Below are positions 15,622 through 24,796 of a stretch of DNA of 64,000 nt, piece after piece. Made by a program: the position numbers and the translations under genes. Position 1 is the stretch's first letter. Each line of letters opens with the position of its first letter. The notes beneath the pieces were generated by a model, which was not told the origin of the DNA, searched no databases, and worked only from the letters and a program-made list of their open reading frames with translations. The stretch is taken from assembly GCF_041260665.1 (NCBI RefSeq), contig NZ_JBGCCT010000006.1, positions 186,001-250,000 of the forward strand, in the 5' to 3' direction. This DNA comes from Catenulispora sp. GP43. Its GTDB lineage: Bacteria > Actinomycetota > Actinomycetes > Streptomycetales > Catenulisporaceae.

Positions 15622-16760
15622 GCGCGGGGGCGGTGGCCGGGGCGGAAAGCACTTCCCGAGCCCGGCGCGGCCCGACCGAGGTCGTCGTCTCCGGCATGTC
15701 CGTCTTCAGCGCGTTCGGCGCGGGCGTCGACGCTCTGCTTCGGGCCGCGGTCGAGGGGACGTCCGGGTTCGCGCCGGTCGAGCGTTTCGATGTCGGTGCG
15801 CGCCGGGCCAAGGTCGCGGCTGTGGCGCCCGGGTCGCCGGAGCTTGTGCGGGAGCTGATTCGGGCCGTCAACGAGGCCTGCGATGATGCCGGGCTCGCGC
15901 GTTCGGCCCGCGCCGATTGCCATCTCTTTCTGGCCGTCCATGGCGAGCCCCACGGTGGCGCCGACGCGTTCGCGGCCGGTATCGCCGCGGCGTGTGGTTT
16001 CGCCGGCGCTCGTGCCTATACCTCCGCGTGCGTCGCCGCCAGCACCGCCGTCGCCGATGCCGCCGCCCTGATCGCACATGGTCGTGTGCAGCGGGTCGTG
16101 GTCGGCGCGGGCTACCTCGTCGACGCCGACCAGTACGCCCTCTTCGACGCCGGCCGTGCCCTGGCCCTCGACGGCCGGGTCCGTCCCTTCAGCAGCGGAC
16201 GCAGCGGGCTGCTTCTCGGCGACGCGGTCGGCGCGCTCGTCCTGGAAGCCGCCGGTGGCGCTGGTGCCACCGGCGGCGCCGAGCCCCTGGCCCGCATCGC
16301 CGGCTGGGGACGCAGCGGCGACGCCTACCACGTCTGCAAGCCCCGCCCCGACGGCCACGGCCTGGCCCGCGCCATCAACGACGCACTCCACCGCGGCGGC
16401 GTCGAGCCCGCCGGCCTCGGCTACATCAACGCGCACGGCTCGGGCACCAAGCAGAGCGACGTCGCAGAATCCGCCGCCCTGCGCGTATCGCTGGGCGAGG
16501 CGGCCGCCGAGATCCCGGTCAGCTCGACCAAATCGATCCACGGCCAGGCCCTGGAAGCCGGCGCGCTGCTCGAACTCATCCTCACCATCGCCGCGCTGCG
16601 CGCCGGACGTTTGCCGCTCAACGCCGGCTACCTCGGCCCGGACGCGGACTGCCCGCTCGCGCTCGTCCTCGAACCCGCCGCCGCGCGGCTCGACTACGCG
16701 CTCACGCTGAACGTCGCCTTCGGCGGCGCCAACACGGCCCTGCTGGTAGGTGCGCCATGA
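15618..16760 (+). CDS. Beta-ketoacyl-ACP synthase (KS-a)
   Basis: A 380-residue thiolase-fold ketosynthase with a complete triad: Cys138 in YTSACVAAS, His in INAHGSGT and His in STKSIHGQALEAG. It is somewhat shorter than FabF (about 410). GTG 15618 overlaps the ACP2 stop. It lies ahead of a short ketosynthase-like protein and a second full ketosynthase, an arrangement seen in type II systems making aryl polyenes and other reduced chains. No dehydratase gene is in the cluster, so the chain type is open. Confidence 0.85.
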   Translation: MSAGAVAGAESTSRARRGPTEVVVSGMSVFSAFGAGVDALLRAAVEGTSGFAPVERFDVGARRAKVAAVAPGSPELVRELIRAVNEACDDAGLARSARADCHLFLAVHGEPHGGADAFAAGIAAACGFAGARAYTSACVAASTAVADAAALIAHGRVQRVVVGAGYLVDADQYALFDAGRALALDGRVRPFSSGRSGLLLGDAVGALVLEAAGGAGATGGAEPLARIAGWGRSGDAYHVCKPRPDGHGLARAINDALHRGGVEPAGLGYINAHGSGTKQSDVAESAALRVSLGEAAAEIPVSSTKSIHGQALEAGALLELILTIAALRAGRLPLNAGYLGPDADCPLALVLEPAAARLDYALTLNVAFGGANTALLVGAP

Positions 16761-17485
16761 GCAGCACCACCGAAGCGCTCGCGAACATCCCCGAGCAGAA
16801 GAGCGCCGCCGGGGTCGCGCAGAACCTGCCGACCGATCCCGCCGCGGCACCCGGCCGCGTCATCACCGCGGCCACCGATCAGCAGGCGGCCGCCCTCGGC
16901 CTCGCCATCCGCGCCGAAGCGCGCTGGCCCGAATCAGCCCACGACGACACCGCCCCCTCCCTGCCGGGCTTCATCGTCTCCAGCTTCAACCCGATCGCCG
17001 CCGAGACCGCCTCCCGCTGCCTCAGCCGCCGTTCAGCACCACAGACCACCGGCCCCGAAGTCCCCGAAACCTTCGAGGCCGCCGAAACCTTCGCGGCCCC
17101 GGTCACCGCCGTCCTCATCACCACCGCCCGCGGTGACCGCGAAAGCGCCGCCCACGTCGCGCGCACCGTCGCCACCGGCGGCCTGCTCGGCCCGCTGCTG
17201 TTCTTCCAGTCGGTGCCGAACGCCGTCGCCGGCCACATCGCCGCGCGCTGGAACCTCACCGGTCCCGTCGTCTGCCTGGCCGATCCCGGCTCGGCCCTGG
17301 AGAGCGCCGCGCTGCTCATCGAGGACGGCGACGCCGACGAAGCGCTGCTGGTGCGCATCGAGCAGGGCACCGGCGGCCACGACCAGGCGCACGCGGTCCT
17401 GCTCGCCGCCCGCGCTTCGCAAAGCCCTGCGACACCAGTTCTCACCGCCCCCAAAGCCCCTAAAGCCCCAGGAGGCCGCGCATGA
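16757..17485 (+). CDS. Short ketosynthase-like protein (Ketoacyl-synt_2 type)
   Basis: A 242-residue protein resembling the N-terminal half of a ketosynthase. The segment LLFFQSVPNAVAGHIAARW matches the family often annotated beta-ketoacyl synthase-like or chain-length-factor in aryl polyene clusters (PF13723). There is no nucleophilic Cys in the elbow and no second His domain, so it cannot condense by itself. Translationally coupled to ketosynthases on both sides (4-bp overlaps). I infer a partner or chain-length role. The N-terminal 60 and C-terminal 20 residues are Ala/Pro-rich linkers. Confidence 0.7.
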   Translation: MSSTTEALANIPEQKSAAGVAQNLPTDPAAAPGRVITAATDQQAAALGLAIRAEARWPESAHDDTAPSLPGFIVSSFNPIAAETASRCLSRRSAPQTTGPEVPETFEAAETFAAPVTAVLITTARGDRESAAHVARTVATGGLLGPLLFFQSVPNAVAGHIAARWNLTGPVVCLADPGSALESAALLIEDGDADEALLVRIEQGTGGHDQAHAVLLAARASQSPATPVLTAPKAPKAPGGRA

Positions 17486-18741
17486 CCCGCCCCGAAGTGG
17501 TCGTCACCGGCATGGGCATGGTCACCCCGGTCGGCACCACCGCCGCCGACGTCCACGCCGCCATGTGCGAAGGCCGCTCCGGCCTGCGCCGTCCGCCCGA
17601 GGGCCACCAGGTCGGCGACGCCCTCGAAGTCGGCGCGTTCGGCCCGCCCATCGACCCGGCCACCCTCATGCCCGCCACCGAGGCGCGCGTCGTCGACCGC
17701 TACATCGTCCTGGCGCTCAAAGCCGCCGAGGACGCGCTGCGCGACGCCGACTTCGAAGTCGGCCGCGACGCCGACCCCTACCGCGTCGCCGTCATCCTGT
17801 CCGGGACCGGCGGGCTGGCCACGCTGGAAGCGCAGGTCGTCCTGCGCACCGCGAAGGGCCGCCTGGGCGTCAGCCCGTACCTGCTGCCCGGCATGCTCCC
17901 CAACATGGGCGCGGCCCGCATCGCCATCAAGTACGGCATCCGCGGCTACGTCTCCTCCAGCGGCACCGCCTGCGCGGCCGGGGGCCAGGCGATCGGCGAG
18001 GCGCTGCGGCTGCTGCGCGCCGACGAGGCGGACGTCGTCGTGGCCGGATGCAGCGAGGCGCCGCTGTTCCCGACGCTGGCCGACACCTTCGGCAACGCCC
18101 GCGCGCTGGCCCGCGGCTGGGCCGACGACCCCGAGGGCGCCAGCCGCCCCTTCGACCGGCGCCGCAACGGGCTCGTGCTCGGCGAGGGCGCGGGCGTCTT
18201 CGTCCTGGAACGCAAGGACTTCGCCGACGCGCGGGGCGCCGCGGCGCACGCCGACGTGCTCGGCTGGGGCGTCACCAACGACGCCCACCACCCGACCACC
18301 CCGCGGCCGGACGGCGAGGGCGCGAGCCAGTGCATGCGCCGCGCCCTGAAGGACGCCGCGTTGGAACCGGCCGACATCGGCTACCTGAACGCGCACGGAA
18401 CCAGCACCAAGCTCGGCGACAACGCCGAGGCGCTGGCCATCCGGACCCTGTTCGGCGCCGACACGCCGCCGGTCAGCTCCACCAAGGCGGTGACCGGCCA
18501 CATGCTCGGCGCCTCCGGGGTCGTGGAGTCCGCGGTCTCGATCCACGCGCTGCGCACCGGCCAGCTGCCGCCCACCCACAACCTGGAAGACCCCGACCCC
18601 GACTGCGACCTCGACCACGTCCGCAAGACTCCGCGCGCGGCGCAGGCCGAGCACGTCATCTCCAACTCCTTCGGGTTCGGCGGCCACAACGTCAGCGTCG
18701 TCTACGGCCGGCCCAGCACCCGCCAGACCCGTACGGCTTAG
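17482..18741 (+). CDS. Beta-ketoacyl-ACP synthase II (KS-b)
   Basis: A 419-residue FabF-like enzyme with Cys164 in SSSGTACAAGG, His in LNAHGTSTK and His in STKAVTGHMLGASG; the C-terminal NSFGFGGHN is typical. Full length and complete. ATG 17482 overlaps the previous stop. It is the closest to canonical FabF of the ketosynthases here and is expected to extend ACP-bound chains with malonyl-ACP. Confidence 0.9.
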   Translation: MTRPEVVVTGMGMVTPVGTTAADVHAAMCEGRSGLRRPPEGHQVGDALEVGAFGPPIDPATLMPATEARVVDRYIVLALKAAEDALRDADFEVGRDADPYRVAVILSGTGGLATLEAQVVLRTAKGRLGVSPYLLPGMLPNMGAARIAIKYGIRGYVSSSGTACAAGGQAIGEALRLLRADEADVVVAGCSEAPLFPTLADTFGNARALARGWADDPEGASRPFDRRRNGLVLGEGAGVFVLERKDFADARGAAAHADVLGWGVTNDAHHPTTPRPDGEGASQCMRRALKDAALEPADIGYLNAHGTSTKLGDNAEALAIRTLFGADTPPVSSTKAVTGHMLGASGVVESAVSIHALRTGQLPPTHNLEDPDPDCDLDHVRKTPRAAQAEHVISNSFGFGGHNVSVVYGRPSTRQTRTA

Positions 18742-18758
18742 CGGAAGGCGATATAGGA

Positions 18759-19865
18759 ATGGACATCCTCGGCATCGACCATGTCGAGTTCTACGTGGGA
18801 GACGCGAGACAAGCCGCGTTCTTCCTGTGCACCGCGTTCGGATTCCACATCGCCGGGCACGGCGGCCCGGAGACCGAGCTGCCCCGACAGCGCAGCCTGC
18901 TGCTGGCGCACGGGGACAGCAGGGTCCTGCTGACCTCGGCCCTGGGCAGCGCGCACCCCGCGGACGGCTACGTCTCGCGGCACGGCGACGGCGTCGGCGT
19001 CATCGCCTTCGCCACCGGCGACGCGACCGCCGACTACGAGGAGGCGGTGGCGGCCGGCGCGACGTCCGTCGACGCGCCGCGTACCTACAAGGACGGCGCC
19101 GACTCGGTGACCACCGCGAGCGTCAGCGGGTTCGGCGACGTGGTGCACCGCTTCGTGGAACGGCACGGCGACTCCTTCTGGCCCGGCGCGATCGAGGCTC
19201 AGGCGGCCCCACCGCGTGAGCACCCCAGCCTGGTCCGGGCCATCGACCACGTCGCGGCCCTGGTGCCGGCCGGGGAGCTGGAGCCGACCGTCGAGTACTA
19301 CCAGCGGGTCTTCGGCTTCAAGCTGATCTTCGAGGAGTACATCGAGGTCGGCGCGCAGGGGATGTACTCGCAGGTGGTGCAGAGCCCGTCGGGCGGCGCG
19401 ACGTTCACCATCATCCAGCCCGACATGAGCCGGCAGAGCGGCCAGATCGACGACTTCCTGGCCTGGCACGGCGGCGCCGGCGTGCAGCACCTGGCGCTGA
19501 GCACCGACGACATCGTGACCACGGTGCAGACCTTCGCCGCCAACGGCGCGGGCTTCGCCGAGACCCCCGGCACGTACTACGACGCGCTGACCGAGCGCCT
19601 CGGCGACATCGACCTGCCGGTGGAGCGGCTGCGGCCGCTGGGCGTGCTGGTCGACCGCGACCACTGGGGCCAGATGTTCCAGATCTTCGCCAAGTCGATG
19701 CACATCCGCCGGACCTTCTTCTGGGAGCTCATCGAGCGGCACGGCGCCAAGACGTTCGGCACCAGCAACATCCCCGCGCTGTACGCGGCGAAGGAACGGG
19801 AGCTCGCGGGTGTGCGGGACTCCTTGGAAACGGGAGCACTGGGAGCGATGGGAGCTGCGGGATGA
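18759..19865 (+). CDS. hmaS: 4-Hydroxymandelate synthase-like dioxygenase (HPPD family)
   Basis: A 368-residue two-domain vicinal-oxygen-chelate enzyme. The iron ligands His164 (AIDHVAAL), His244 (GVQHLAL) and Glu323 (FFWELIERHG) have the spacing of HPPD/HmaS. Near the C-terminus it reads TFGTSNIPALY rather than the GNFKALF of HPPD, which to my knowledge favours hydroxymandelate synthase. The reaction would be 4-hydroxyphenylpyruvate plus O2 to 4-hydroxymandelate. The mandelate-oxidase domain (27863) and aminotransferase (29938) that complete the 4-hydroxyphenylglycine route are in the same operon. True HPPD activity is the alternative. Confidence 0.8.
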   Translation: MDILGIDHVEFYVGDARQAAFFLCTAFGFHIAGHGGPETELPRQRSLLLAHGDSRVLLTSALGSAHPADGYVSRHGDGVGVIAFATGDATADYEEAVAAGATSVDAPRTYKDGADSVTTASVSGFGDVVHRFVERHGDSFWPGAIEAQAAPPREHPSLVRAIDHVAALVPAGELEPTVEYYQRVFGFKLIFEEYIEVGAQGMYSQVVQSPSGGATFTIIQPDMSRQSGQIDDFLAWHGGAGVQHLALSTDDIVTTVQTFAANGAGFAETPGTYYDALTERLGDIDLPVERLRPLGVLVDRDHWGQMFQIFAKSMHIRRTFFWELIERHGAKTFGTSNIPALYAAKERELAGVRDSLETGALGAMGAAG

Positions 19866-20779
19866 CGACCGAGTCCGTACAGAAGCAGTTCCTCCTCACC
19901 GACGAGGAAACCGCGCTGCTGCCGACCGACGCCGAGGTCCGGGAGTACCAGGAGCGCGGCTGGTTCCTCACCGGCAAGCTGTTCTCCGATGACGAGGTCG
20001 ACGCGCTCGTCGAGGCCACCGACCGGTACTACGACGGCGAGCGCAGCCGGGAGCTGCCGGCGCGCCCGCCGAAGCTGGCCGCGTGGAAGCCGTCCGACGG
20101 ACCGGTGCAGCGGCACAACGACTACGTGCACTACGAGAGCGACGCCATCGCCAAGATCCTGTGCAAGCCGCTGATCGGCGCGGTCGCCGCCCGGCTGGCG
20201 CGCGCCGACGAGATCCGGGTCTTCCAGTCCACGCTGATCTACAAGCCGCCGATCGCCGGCGAGCCGAGCAACGTCGTGCCCTGGCACTTCGACCGGCACT
20301 ACTGGGCCTCGTGCACGTCCGAGGACATGCTGACGGCGTTCATCCCGTTCCACGACTGCGGACCGGAGATGGGCACCATCACCATGGTCGACGGCAGCCA
20401 CCGCTGGACCGAGATCGGCCGCGAGGACTCGATGGTCAAGCACTTCGCCGAGCGCGACAAGGCGGACCTGGAGCGGGTGCTGGCCGAGAACGCCGCGCAC
20501 AACGGCGCCGAGATCCGCAAGATCCCGATGGACATCCCCAAGGGCCACATGAGCTTCCACCACTGCCGCACCTACCACGGCAGCGGCCCGAACCTGAGCC
20601 CGCGGCCCCGGCGCGCGATCTCCTTCCACCTGCAGGACGGCGCCAACCAGAACCAGCGCTTCGAACTCGGCGACGGGACCCTCGCCGCCTACAACCACGA
20701 CGTGCTCGTACGGCGCCTGCCGGACGGCCGACCCGACTACGCAGACCCCGATTTCTGCCCTGTGCTTTGGAGGAACTGA
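19862..20779 (+). CDS. Phytanoyl-CoA dioxygenase-family Fe(II)/2-oxoglutarate oxygenase
   Basis: A 305-residue PhyH-type enzyme. The facial triad is visible as His142-x-Asp144 ([10 protein letters not shown]) and His239 ([10 protein letters not shown]), with a candidate 2-oxoglutarate Arg near 251 ([10 protein letters not shown]). It is complete and starts at ATG 19862 overlapping the HmaS-like stop. Members hydroxylate, desaturate or halogenate small molecules; the conserved Asp rules out the halogenase variant. Probably oxidises an intermediate or the finished scaffold. Confidence 0.85.
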   Translation: MTTESVQKQFLLTDEETALLPTDAEVREYQERGWFLTGKLFSDDEVDALVEATDRYYDGERSRELPARPPKLAAWKPSDGPVQRHNDYVHYESDAIAKILCKPLIGAVAARLARADEIRVFQSTLIYKPPIAGEPSNVVPWHFDRHYWASCTSEDMLTAFIPFHDCGPEMGTITMVDGSHRWTEIGREDSMVKHFAERDKADLERVLAENAAHNGAEIRKIPMDIPKGHMSFHHCRTYHGSGPNLSPRPRRAISFHLQDGANQNQRFELGDGTLAAYNHDVLVRRLPDGRPDYADPDFCPVLWRN

Positions 20780-20780
20780 A

Positions 20781-21605
20781 ATGGCAGCCACCCGTTACGA
20801 CTGGGGCCAGCGGCACCCGGGCATCGAGCAGCTGGAGAACCGGATCGCGGAGGCGCGCAACGAGGTCGTCGGGCACGCGCTGTACGCGCGGCTGCGCGAC
20901 ACCGAGGCGATCCGCGCGTTCCTGGAGCACCACGTGTTCGCGGTGTGGGACTTCATGTCGCTGCTGAAGTCGCTGCAGCGCAACCTGACGTGCGTCGCGG
21001 TCCCGTGGGTGCCGACCGGCCCCACCGGCAGCCGCCGCCTGATCAACGACATCGTCCTGGTCGAGGAGAGCGACGAGCTGCGCGGCGGCTTCATCAGCCA
21101 CTTCGAGCTGTACGTCCAGGGCATGACCGAGGCCGGCGCGGACACCTCCGTCATCGAGGCCTTCATCGCCCTGCTGCGCGCCGGCGTCCCGGTGGACACC
21201 GCGCTGACCGAAGCCGGCGTCCCCGCCCCCTCCGCCGAATTCGTGGCCCTGACCTGGGACATCATCGCCACCGCCCCGGTCCACTGCCAGGCCGCCGCCT
21301 TCGCCTTCGGCCGCGAGGACCTGATCCCCGACATGTTCCAGCAGGTGGTCCGGGTCAACGAGAACGTCGGCAGCCTCGACACCTTCGTGGACTACCTGGC
21401 GCGCCACATCGAGGTCGACGGCGAGGAGCACACGCCGATGGCCATGCAGATGCTCGCCGACCTGTGCGGCGACGACGACACGAAGTGGGACGAGTGCGCC
21501 GAGACGGTGACGCGCGCGCTGCGGGCCCGGGCGAAGCTGTGGGACGGGATCCTGGCCTCGATCGGGGAGCGCGAGGCGGCGCTGGTCGGAAGCAGTGATG
21601 GCTGA
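20781..21605 (+). CDS. DUF3050 protein, heme-oxygenase-like fold, possible non-heme dimetal oxidase
   Basis: A 274-residue helical protein. I recognise the DUF3050 pattern ([17 protein letters not shown] near the start, [17 protein letters not shown]). Candidate metal ligands are Glu95/Glu96, His107, and His209, Asp213, His217 in [12 protein letters not shown], an arrangement like heme-oxygenase-like diiron oxidases. Those enzymes do N-oxygenation, C-C cleavage or desaturation; whether this one does is inference. GGAGG lies 7 nt before ATG 20781. It overlaps the E1 alpha gene by 8 bp. Confidence 0.65.
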   Translation: MAATRYDWGQRHPGIEQLENRIAEARNEVVGHALYARLRDTEAIRAFLEHHVFAVWDFMSLLKSLQRNLTCVAVPWVPTGPTGSRRLINDIVLVEESDELRGGFISHFELYVQGMTEAGADTSVIEAFIALLRAGVPVDTALTEAGVPAPSAEFVALTWDIIATAPVHCQAAAFAFGREDLIPDMFQQVVRVNENVGSLDTFVDYLARHIEVDGEEHTPMAMQMLADLCGDDDTKWDECAETVTRALRARAKLWDGILASIGEREAALVGSSDG

Positions 21606-22917
21606 GGTGGTGGGTGCTGTCGCGGCGGAGGCCGCGGCTGAGGCGGACCGGCCGGGTGTGGGCCCGGCCGGGGCCGGCTCGGCGGCTGCGGCCGGCTCGG
21701 CGGCTGCGGCCGGGTCGGCGGGTGCTGACTCGGCCGCGGCCGGCTCGGCTGCCGCTGACTCGGCTGCGGCCGGCTCGGCGGTTGAGTCGGCTGGGCTCGG
21801 CCCGGCTGCGGCCGGGACTGCGGCGGCCGGCTCGGGTTCGAGCGCGGCCGGCTCGGCGACTGCGGCTGAGCCGGCCGGGCTCGGCTTGCCCGCGGCCGGC
21901 TCGGCTGCGGCCGACTCGGCGAATGCTGATGCCCCCGCCCCCACCCCTCCGGTCGCCGACTCCGCCGCCCTCTACCGCACCGTCCGCCTCATCCGCAGCT
22001 TCGAGCAGCGCGCCGTCGAGCTCGTCCGCTCCCGCGACATCTTCGGCGGCATCCACCCCTACACCGGCCAGGAGGCCATCGCGGCCGGCACCTGCGCCGC
22101 CCTGCGCCCCGACGACCTCATCACCAGCACGCATCGCGGCCATGGCCACGTTTTGGCCAAGGGTGCCGACCCGGCGCGCATGATGGCCGAGCTCACCGGG
22201 CGTTCGACCGGTCTGAACCAGGGGCGGGGCGGGTCGATGCATGCCGCCGACTTCGGGATCGGCATCCTCGGCGCGAACGCCATCGTCGGGGCCGCCGCGC
22301 CCATCGCGACCGGGGCGGCGTGGGCTGCGCGGTGTGCCGGGTCCGATCGGGTGGTGCTCACCTACTTCGGCGACGGCGCGGTCAGTCAGGGCGTGGTGCT
22401 GGAGACGTTCAACCTCGCCGCGCTGTGGCGGGCGCCGGTCGTCTTCGTCTGCGAGAACAACGGCTTCGCGACCACCACCCGCACCCAGGACGCCGTCGCC
22501 GGCTCCATCACCGCGCGCGCCGAGGCCTTCGGGATCCCCGCCGAGCGCGTCGACGGCATGGACCCCGAGGCCGTGTTCGCCGCGACCGCCAGGGCCGTGG
22601 CCCGTGCTCGACGCGCGCAGGGCCCGACCCTGCTGGAGTGCACCACCTACCGCTACGACGCCCACCACACCTGGGAGCACAGCGCGCGTCCCCGCTACCG
22701 CAGCCCCGAGGAGATCGAACTCGGGCGCGGCGTGGATCCGCTCGACATCCAGGGTGCGCGGATCGACGGCGCGCGGCGCGAGCAGATCGACGCCGAGATC
22801 GAGGCGCTGCTCGAGGACGCCGTGCGCTTCGCGCTGGACAGCCCGCATCCCGATCCGGCCACGGCGCTGGACTTCCTCTACGCAGACGGCACCACCGCCC
22901 GCGCCGGAGCGCTCTGA
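21598..22917 (+). CDS. 2-Oxoacid dehydrogenase E1 alpha subunit with a long Ala/Gly/Ser N-terminus
   Basis: From about residue 125 onward this is a normal thiamine-diphosphate E1 alpha chain: [26 protein letters not shown], and the ThDP motif GDGAVSQG ... FVCENN. The first ~120 residues are low-complexity repeats of Ala, Gly, Ser, Asp and Glu, absent from ordinary E1 alpha proteins. No in-frame ATG or GTG with a ribosome site lies after this region, so I keep ATG 21598. No E2 or E3 gene is nearby. In this context it might act on 4-hydroxybenzoylformate or a branched 2-oxoacid to give an acyl starter. Confidence 0.85.
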   Translation: MAEVVGAVAAEAAAEADRPGVGPAGAGSAAAAGSAAAAGSAGADSAAAGSAAADSAAAGSAVESAGLGPAAAGTAAAGSGSSAAGSATAAEPAGLGLPAAGSAAADSANADAPAPTPPVADSAALYRTVRLIRSFEQRAVELVRSRDIFGGIHPYTGQEAIAAGTCAALRPDDLITSTHRGHGHVLAKGADPARMMAELTGRSTGLNQGRGGSMHAADFGIGILGANAIVGAAAPIATGAAWAARCAGSDRVVLTYFGDGAVSQGVVLETFNLAALWRAPVVFVCENNGFATTTRTQDAVAGSITARAEAFGIPAERVDGMDPEAVFAATARAVARARRAQGPTLLECTTYRYDAHHTWEHSARPRYRSPEEIELGRGVDPLDIQGARIDGARREQIDAEIEALLEDAVRFALDSPHPDPATALDFLYADGTTARAGAL

Positions 22918-23897
22918 TGACCATCCTCTCCTACCTCAAGGCCCTGAACCGCGCCATCGGCGACGAGATGGAGCGCGACCCGGCGGTGTGCGTGTTCGGC
23001 GAGGACGTCCGCGTCGCCGTCTCGAACGTCACCGCGGGCCTGGTCAAGCGCTTCGGCACCGAGCGGGTGCTCGACATGCCGATCTCCGAGCAGGCCTTCA
23101 CCGGCATCGCGACCGGGGCGGCGCTGGCCGGGCGGCGTCCGCTGATCGAGTACCAGATCCCGGCGCTGCTGTTCATCGCCTTCGAGCAGATCGTCAACCA
23201 GGCGCACAAGTTCTCGCTGATGACCGGCGGGCAGGCCAGGGTGCCGGTGACGTACCTGGTCCCCAGCTCCGGGTCCCGCGACGGCTGGGCGGGCCAGCAC
23301 TCCGACCACCCCTACAGCCTGTTCGCGCACATCGGGGTGAAGACCGTCGTGCCGGCCACCCCCGCCGATGCCTACGGGCTGCTGGTCACCGCCATCCGCG
23401 ACGACGACCCGGTGGTGGTGTTCGCCCCGGCCGGCGCGATGGGACGGCGGGCCGACATGGACCTGGCGCAGCTGGCGCCGGTGCCGCTGGGCGTCGGGCG
23501 GATCCACCGCCCCGGCACCGACGTCACCGTCGTCGCGGTCGGCCACCTGGTGCACGACGCGCTCGAGGTCGCCGAGGAACTCGCCGAGACCGTCGACGTC
23601 GAGGTCTTCGACCCGCGCAGCCTGCACCCCTTCGACTGGCAGGGCCTGGCCGCCTCGCTGGAGCGCACCGGACGCCTGGTCGTGGTCGACGACAGCAACC
23701 GCTCCTGCGGCATCGGCGGCGAGGTCCTGGCCACCGCCGCCGAAACGATGCGCCTGGTCGCCCCGCCCAGACGCGTCACCCGGCCCGACGGCGCGGTGCT
23801 GCCGTTCGCCGAAGGCCTCGACCGCGCGCTCCAGCCGACGCGCGAGCAACTGCGCCATGCGATCCAGGGCGTGATGAAAGCGGGTACCACCGCATGA
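22917..23897 (+). CDS. 2-Oxoacid dehydrogenase E1 beta subunit
   Basis: A 326-residue E1 beta chain, full length. It starts LSYLKALNRAIGDEMERDP and contains VFGEDV, the ThDP-proximal DMPISEQAFTGIATGAAL, the AGQHSDHP block and the C-terminal transketolase fold VEVFDPRSLHPFDW. ATG 22917 overlaps the E1 alpha stop (TGATG). With E1 alpha it forms the decarboxylating component; it would need E2 from elsewhere or act as a carboligase or decarboxylase. Confidence 0.88.
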   Translation: MTILSYLKALNRAIGDEMERDPAVCVFGEDVRVAVSNVTAGLVKRFGTERVLDMPISEQAFTGIATGAALAGRRPLIEYQIPALLFIAFEQIVNQAHKFSLMTGGQARVPVTYLVPSSGSRDGWAGQHSDHPYSLFAHIGVKTVVPATPADAYGLLVTAIRDDDPVVVFAPAGAMGRRADMDLAQLAPVPLGVGRIHRPGTDVTVVAVGHLVHDALEVAEELAETVDVEVFDPRSLHPFDWQGLAASLERTGRLVVVDDSNRSCGIGGEVLATAAETMRLVAPPRRVTRPDGAVLPFAEGLDRALQPTREQLRHAIQGVMKAGTTA

Positions 23898-24796
23898 CCG
23901 AGAAGAACTCCGCGAACTCCGCGAACTCCGCGAACTCCGCGAACTCCGCGAACTCCGCGAACTCCGCGAACTCCGCGAACTCCGCGAACTCCGCGAACTC
24001 CGCGACCCCCGTGGCTCTGGTCACCGGCGGCGGCAACGGCATCGGCGAGGCGCTGTGCGCGAAGCTCGCCGGGGCCGGCCACCGCGTCGTGGTCGTGGAC
24101 GTCGACGGCGAGGCCGCCGCGAAGGTCGCGGAGAGCTGCGGCGGCCTCCCCTTCGAGGCCGACGTCAGCGACCCGAAGCAGAACCTTGCGATGGTCGCCC
24201 ACGCCGTCGATTGCTTCGGCCGCCTGGACGTCGCCGTCCTCAACGCCGGAGTCAGCTCCGACCAGCCGCCGGACCTCCCGCTGGACCTCGACCGCTACCG
24301 CCGCGTCCTGGGCGTGAACATCGACGGCCTGGCCTTCGGCATCGACGCCGCGGCCCCCGAACTGGCGCACCACGGCGGGCGCATCCTGGTCACCGCCTCC
24401 CTGGCCGGCCTCGGCCCGGACCAGGCGAACCCGCTCTACGCGCTCACCAAGACCGCCGCCATCGGCTACGTCCGCGCCATCGCCGCCTCGCTCACGCAAC
24501 GTGGCGTCAGCATCAATGCCCTGTGTCCCGGCTTCACCGACACCGCGATCCTCGGCATCACCCGCCTCCTGATCCGCAAGCAGCGCTTCCCGCTGCTGAG
24601 TCCCGACGACGTCGCCGCCGCCGCGCTGACCGTCCTGGACACGCCCGGCACCGGGCAGGCCTGGACCCTGGTCGCCGGCCGCCCGCCCCAGCCCTTCGCC
24701 TTCCCCCCGCTGCCCACGACCCTGATGCCCGACGGCACCCAGGCGCAGTTCCGGCCCTTCCTGAGCAAGGCGCCGAAGAAGGAGGACACGCCATGA
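23894..24796 (+). CDS. Short-chain dehydrogenase/reductase with an NSA-repeat N-terminus
   Basis: A 300-residue classical SDR: nucleotide motif TGGGNGIG, NAGVSS, catalytic Ser in TASLAGL and YALTK for Tyr/Lys. The mature enzyme is preceded by MTEK and eleven Asn-Ser-Ala triplets, a flexible tail encoded by a 9-bp tandem repeat. It has an extended C-terminus (about 40 residues past the fold). ATG 23894 overlaps the E1 beta stop. It could reduce a 3-keto-ACP or oxidise a hydroxyl of the product. Confidence 0.82.
   Translation: MTEKNSANSANSANSANSANSANSANSANSANSANSATPVALVTGGGNGIGEALCAKLAGAGHRVVVVDVDGEAAAKVAESCGGLPFEADVSDPKQNLAMVAHAVDCFGRLDVAVLNAGVSSDQPPDLPLDLDRYRRVLGVNIDGLAFGIDAAAPELAHHGGRILVTASLAGLGPDQANPLYALTKTAAIGYVRAIAASLTQRGVSINALCPGFTDTAILGITRLLIRKQRFPLLSPDDVAAAALTVLDTPGTGQAWTLVAGRPPQPFAFPPLPTTLMPDGTQAQFRPFLSKAPKKEDTP
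23906..24004 (+). repeat. Eleven tandem copies of the 9-bp unit AACTCCGCG
   Basis: The eleven units are identical at DNA level and encode (NSA)11. Perfect identity, in contrast to the diverged copies at 2150-2413, points to recent expansion by slippage. Unit length is a multiple of three, so copy-number changes keep the frame. Confidence 0.97.

Noticed and set aside
18759-19865. Simple housekeeping 4-hydroxyphenylpyruvate dioxygenase
   Set aside because: Not excluded outright, but the TSNIPALY region and clustering with the Hmo domain and an HpgT-like aminotransferase favour hydroxymandelate synthase.
19862-20779. Non-heme iron halogenase (SyrB2/CytC3-like)
   Set aside because: The HxD motif has Asp144, not the Ala or Gly of halogenases.
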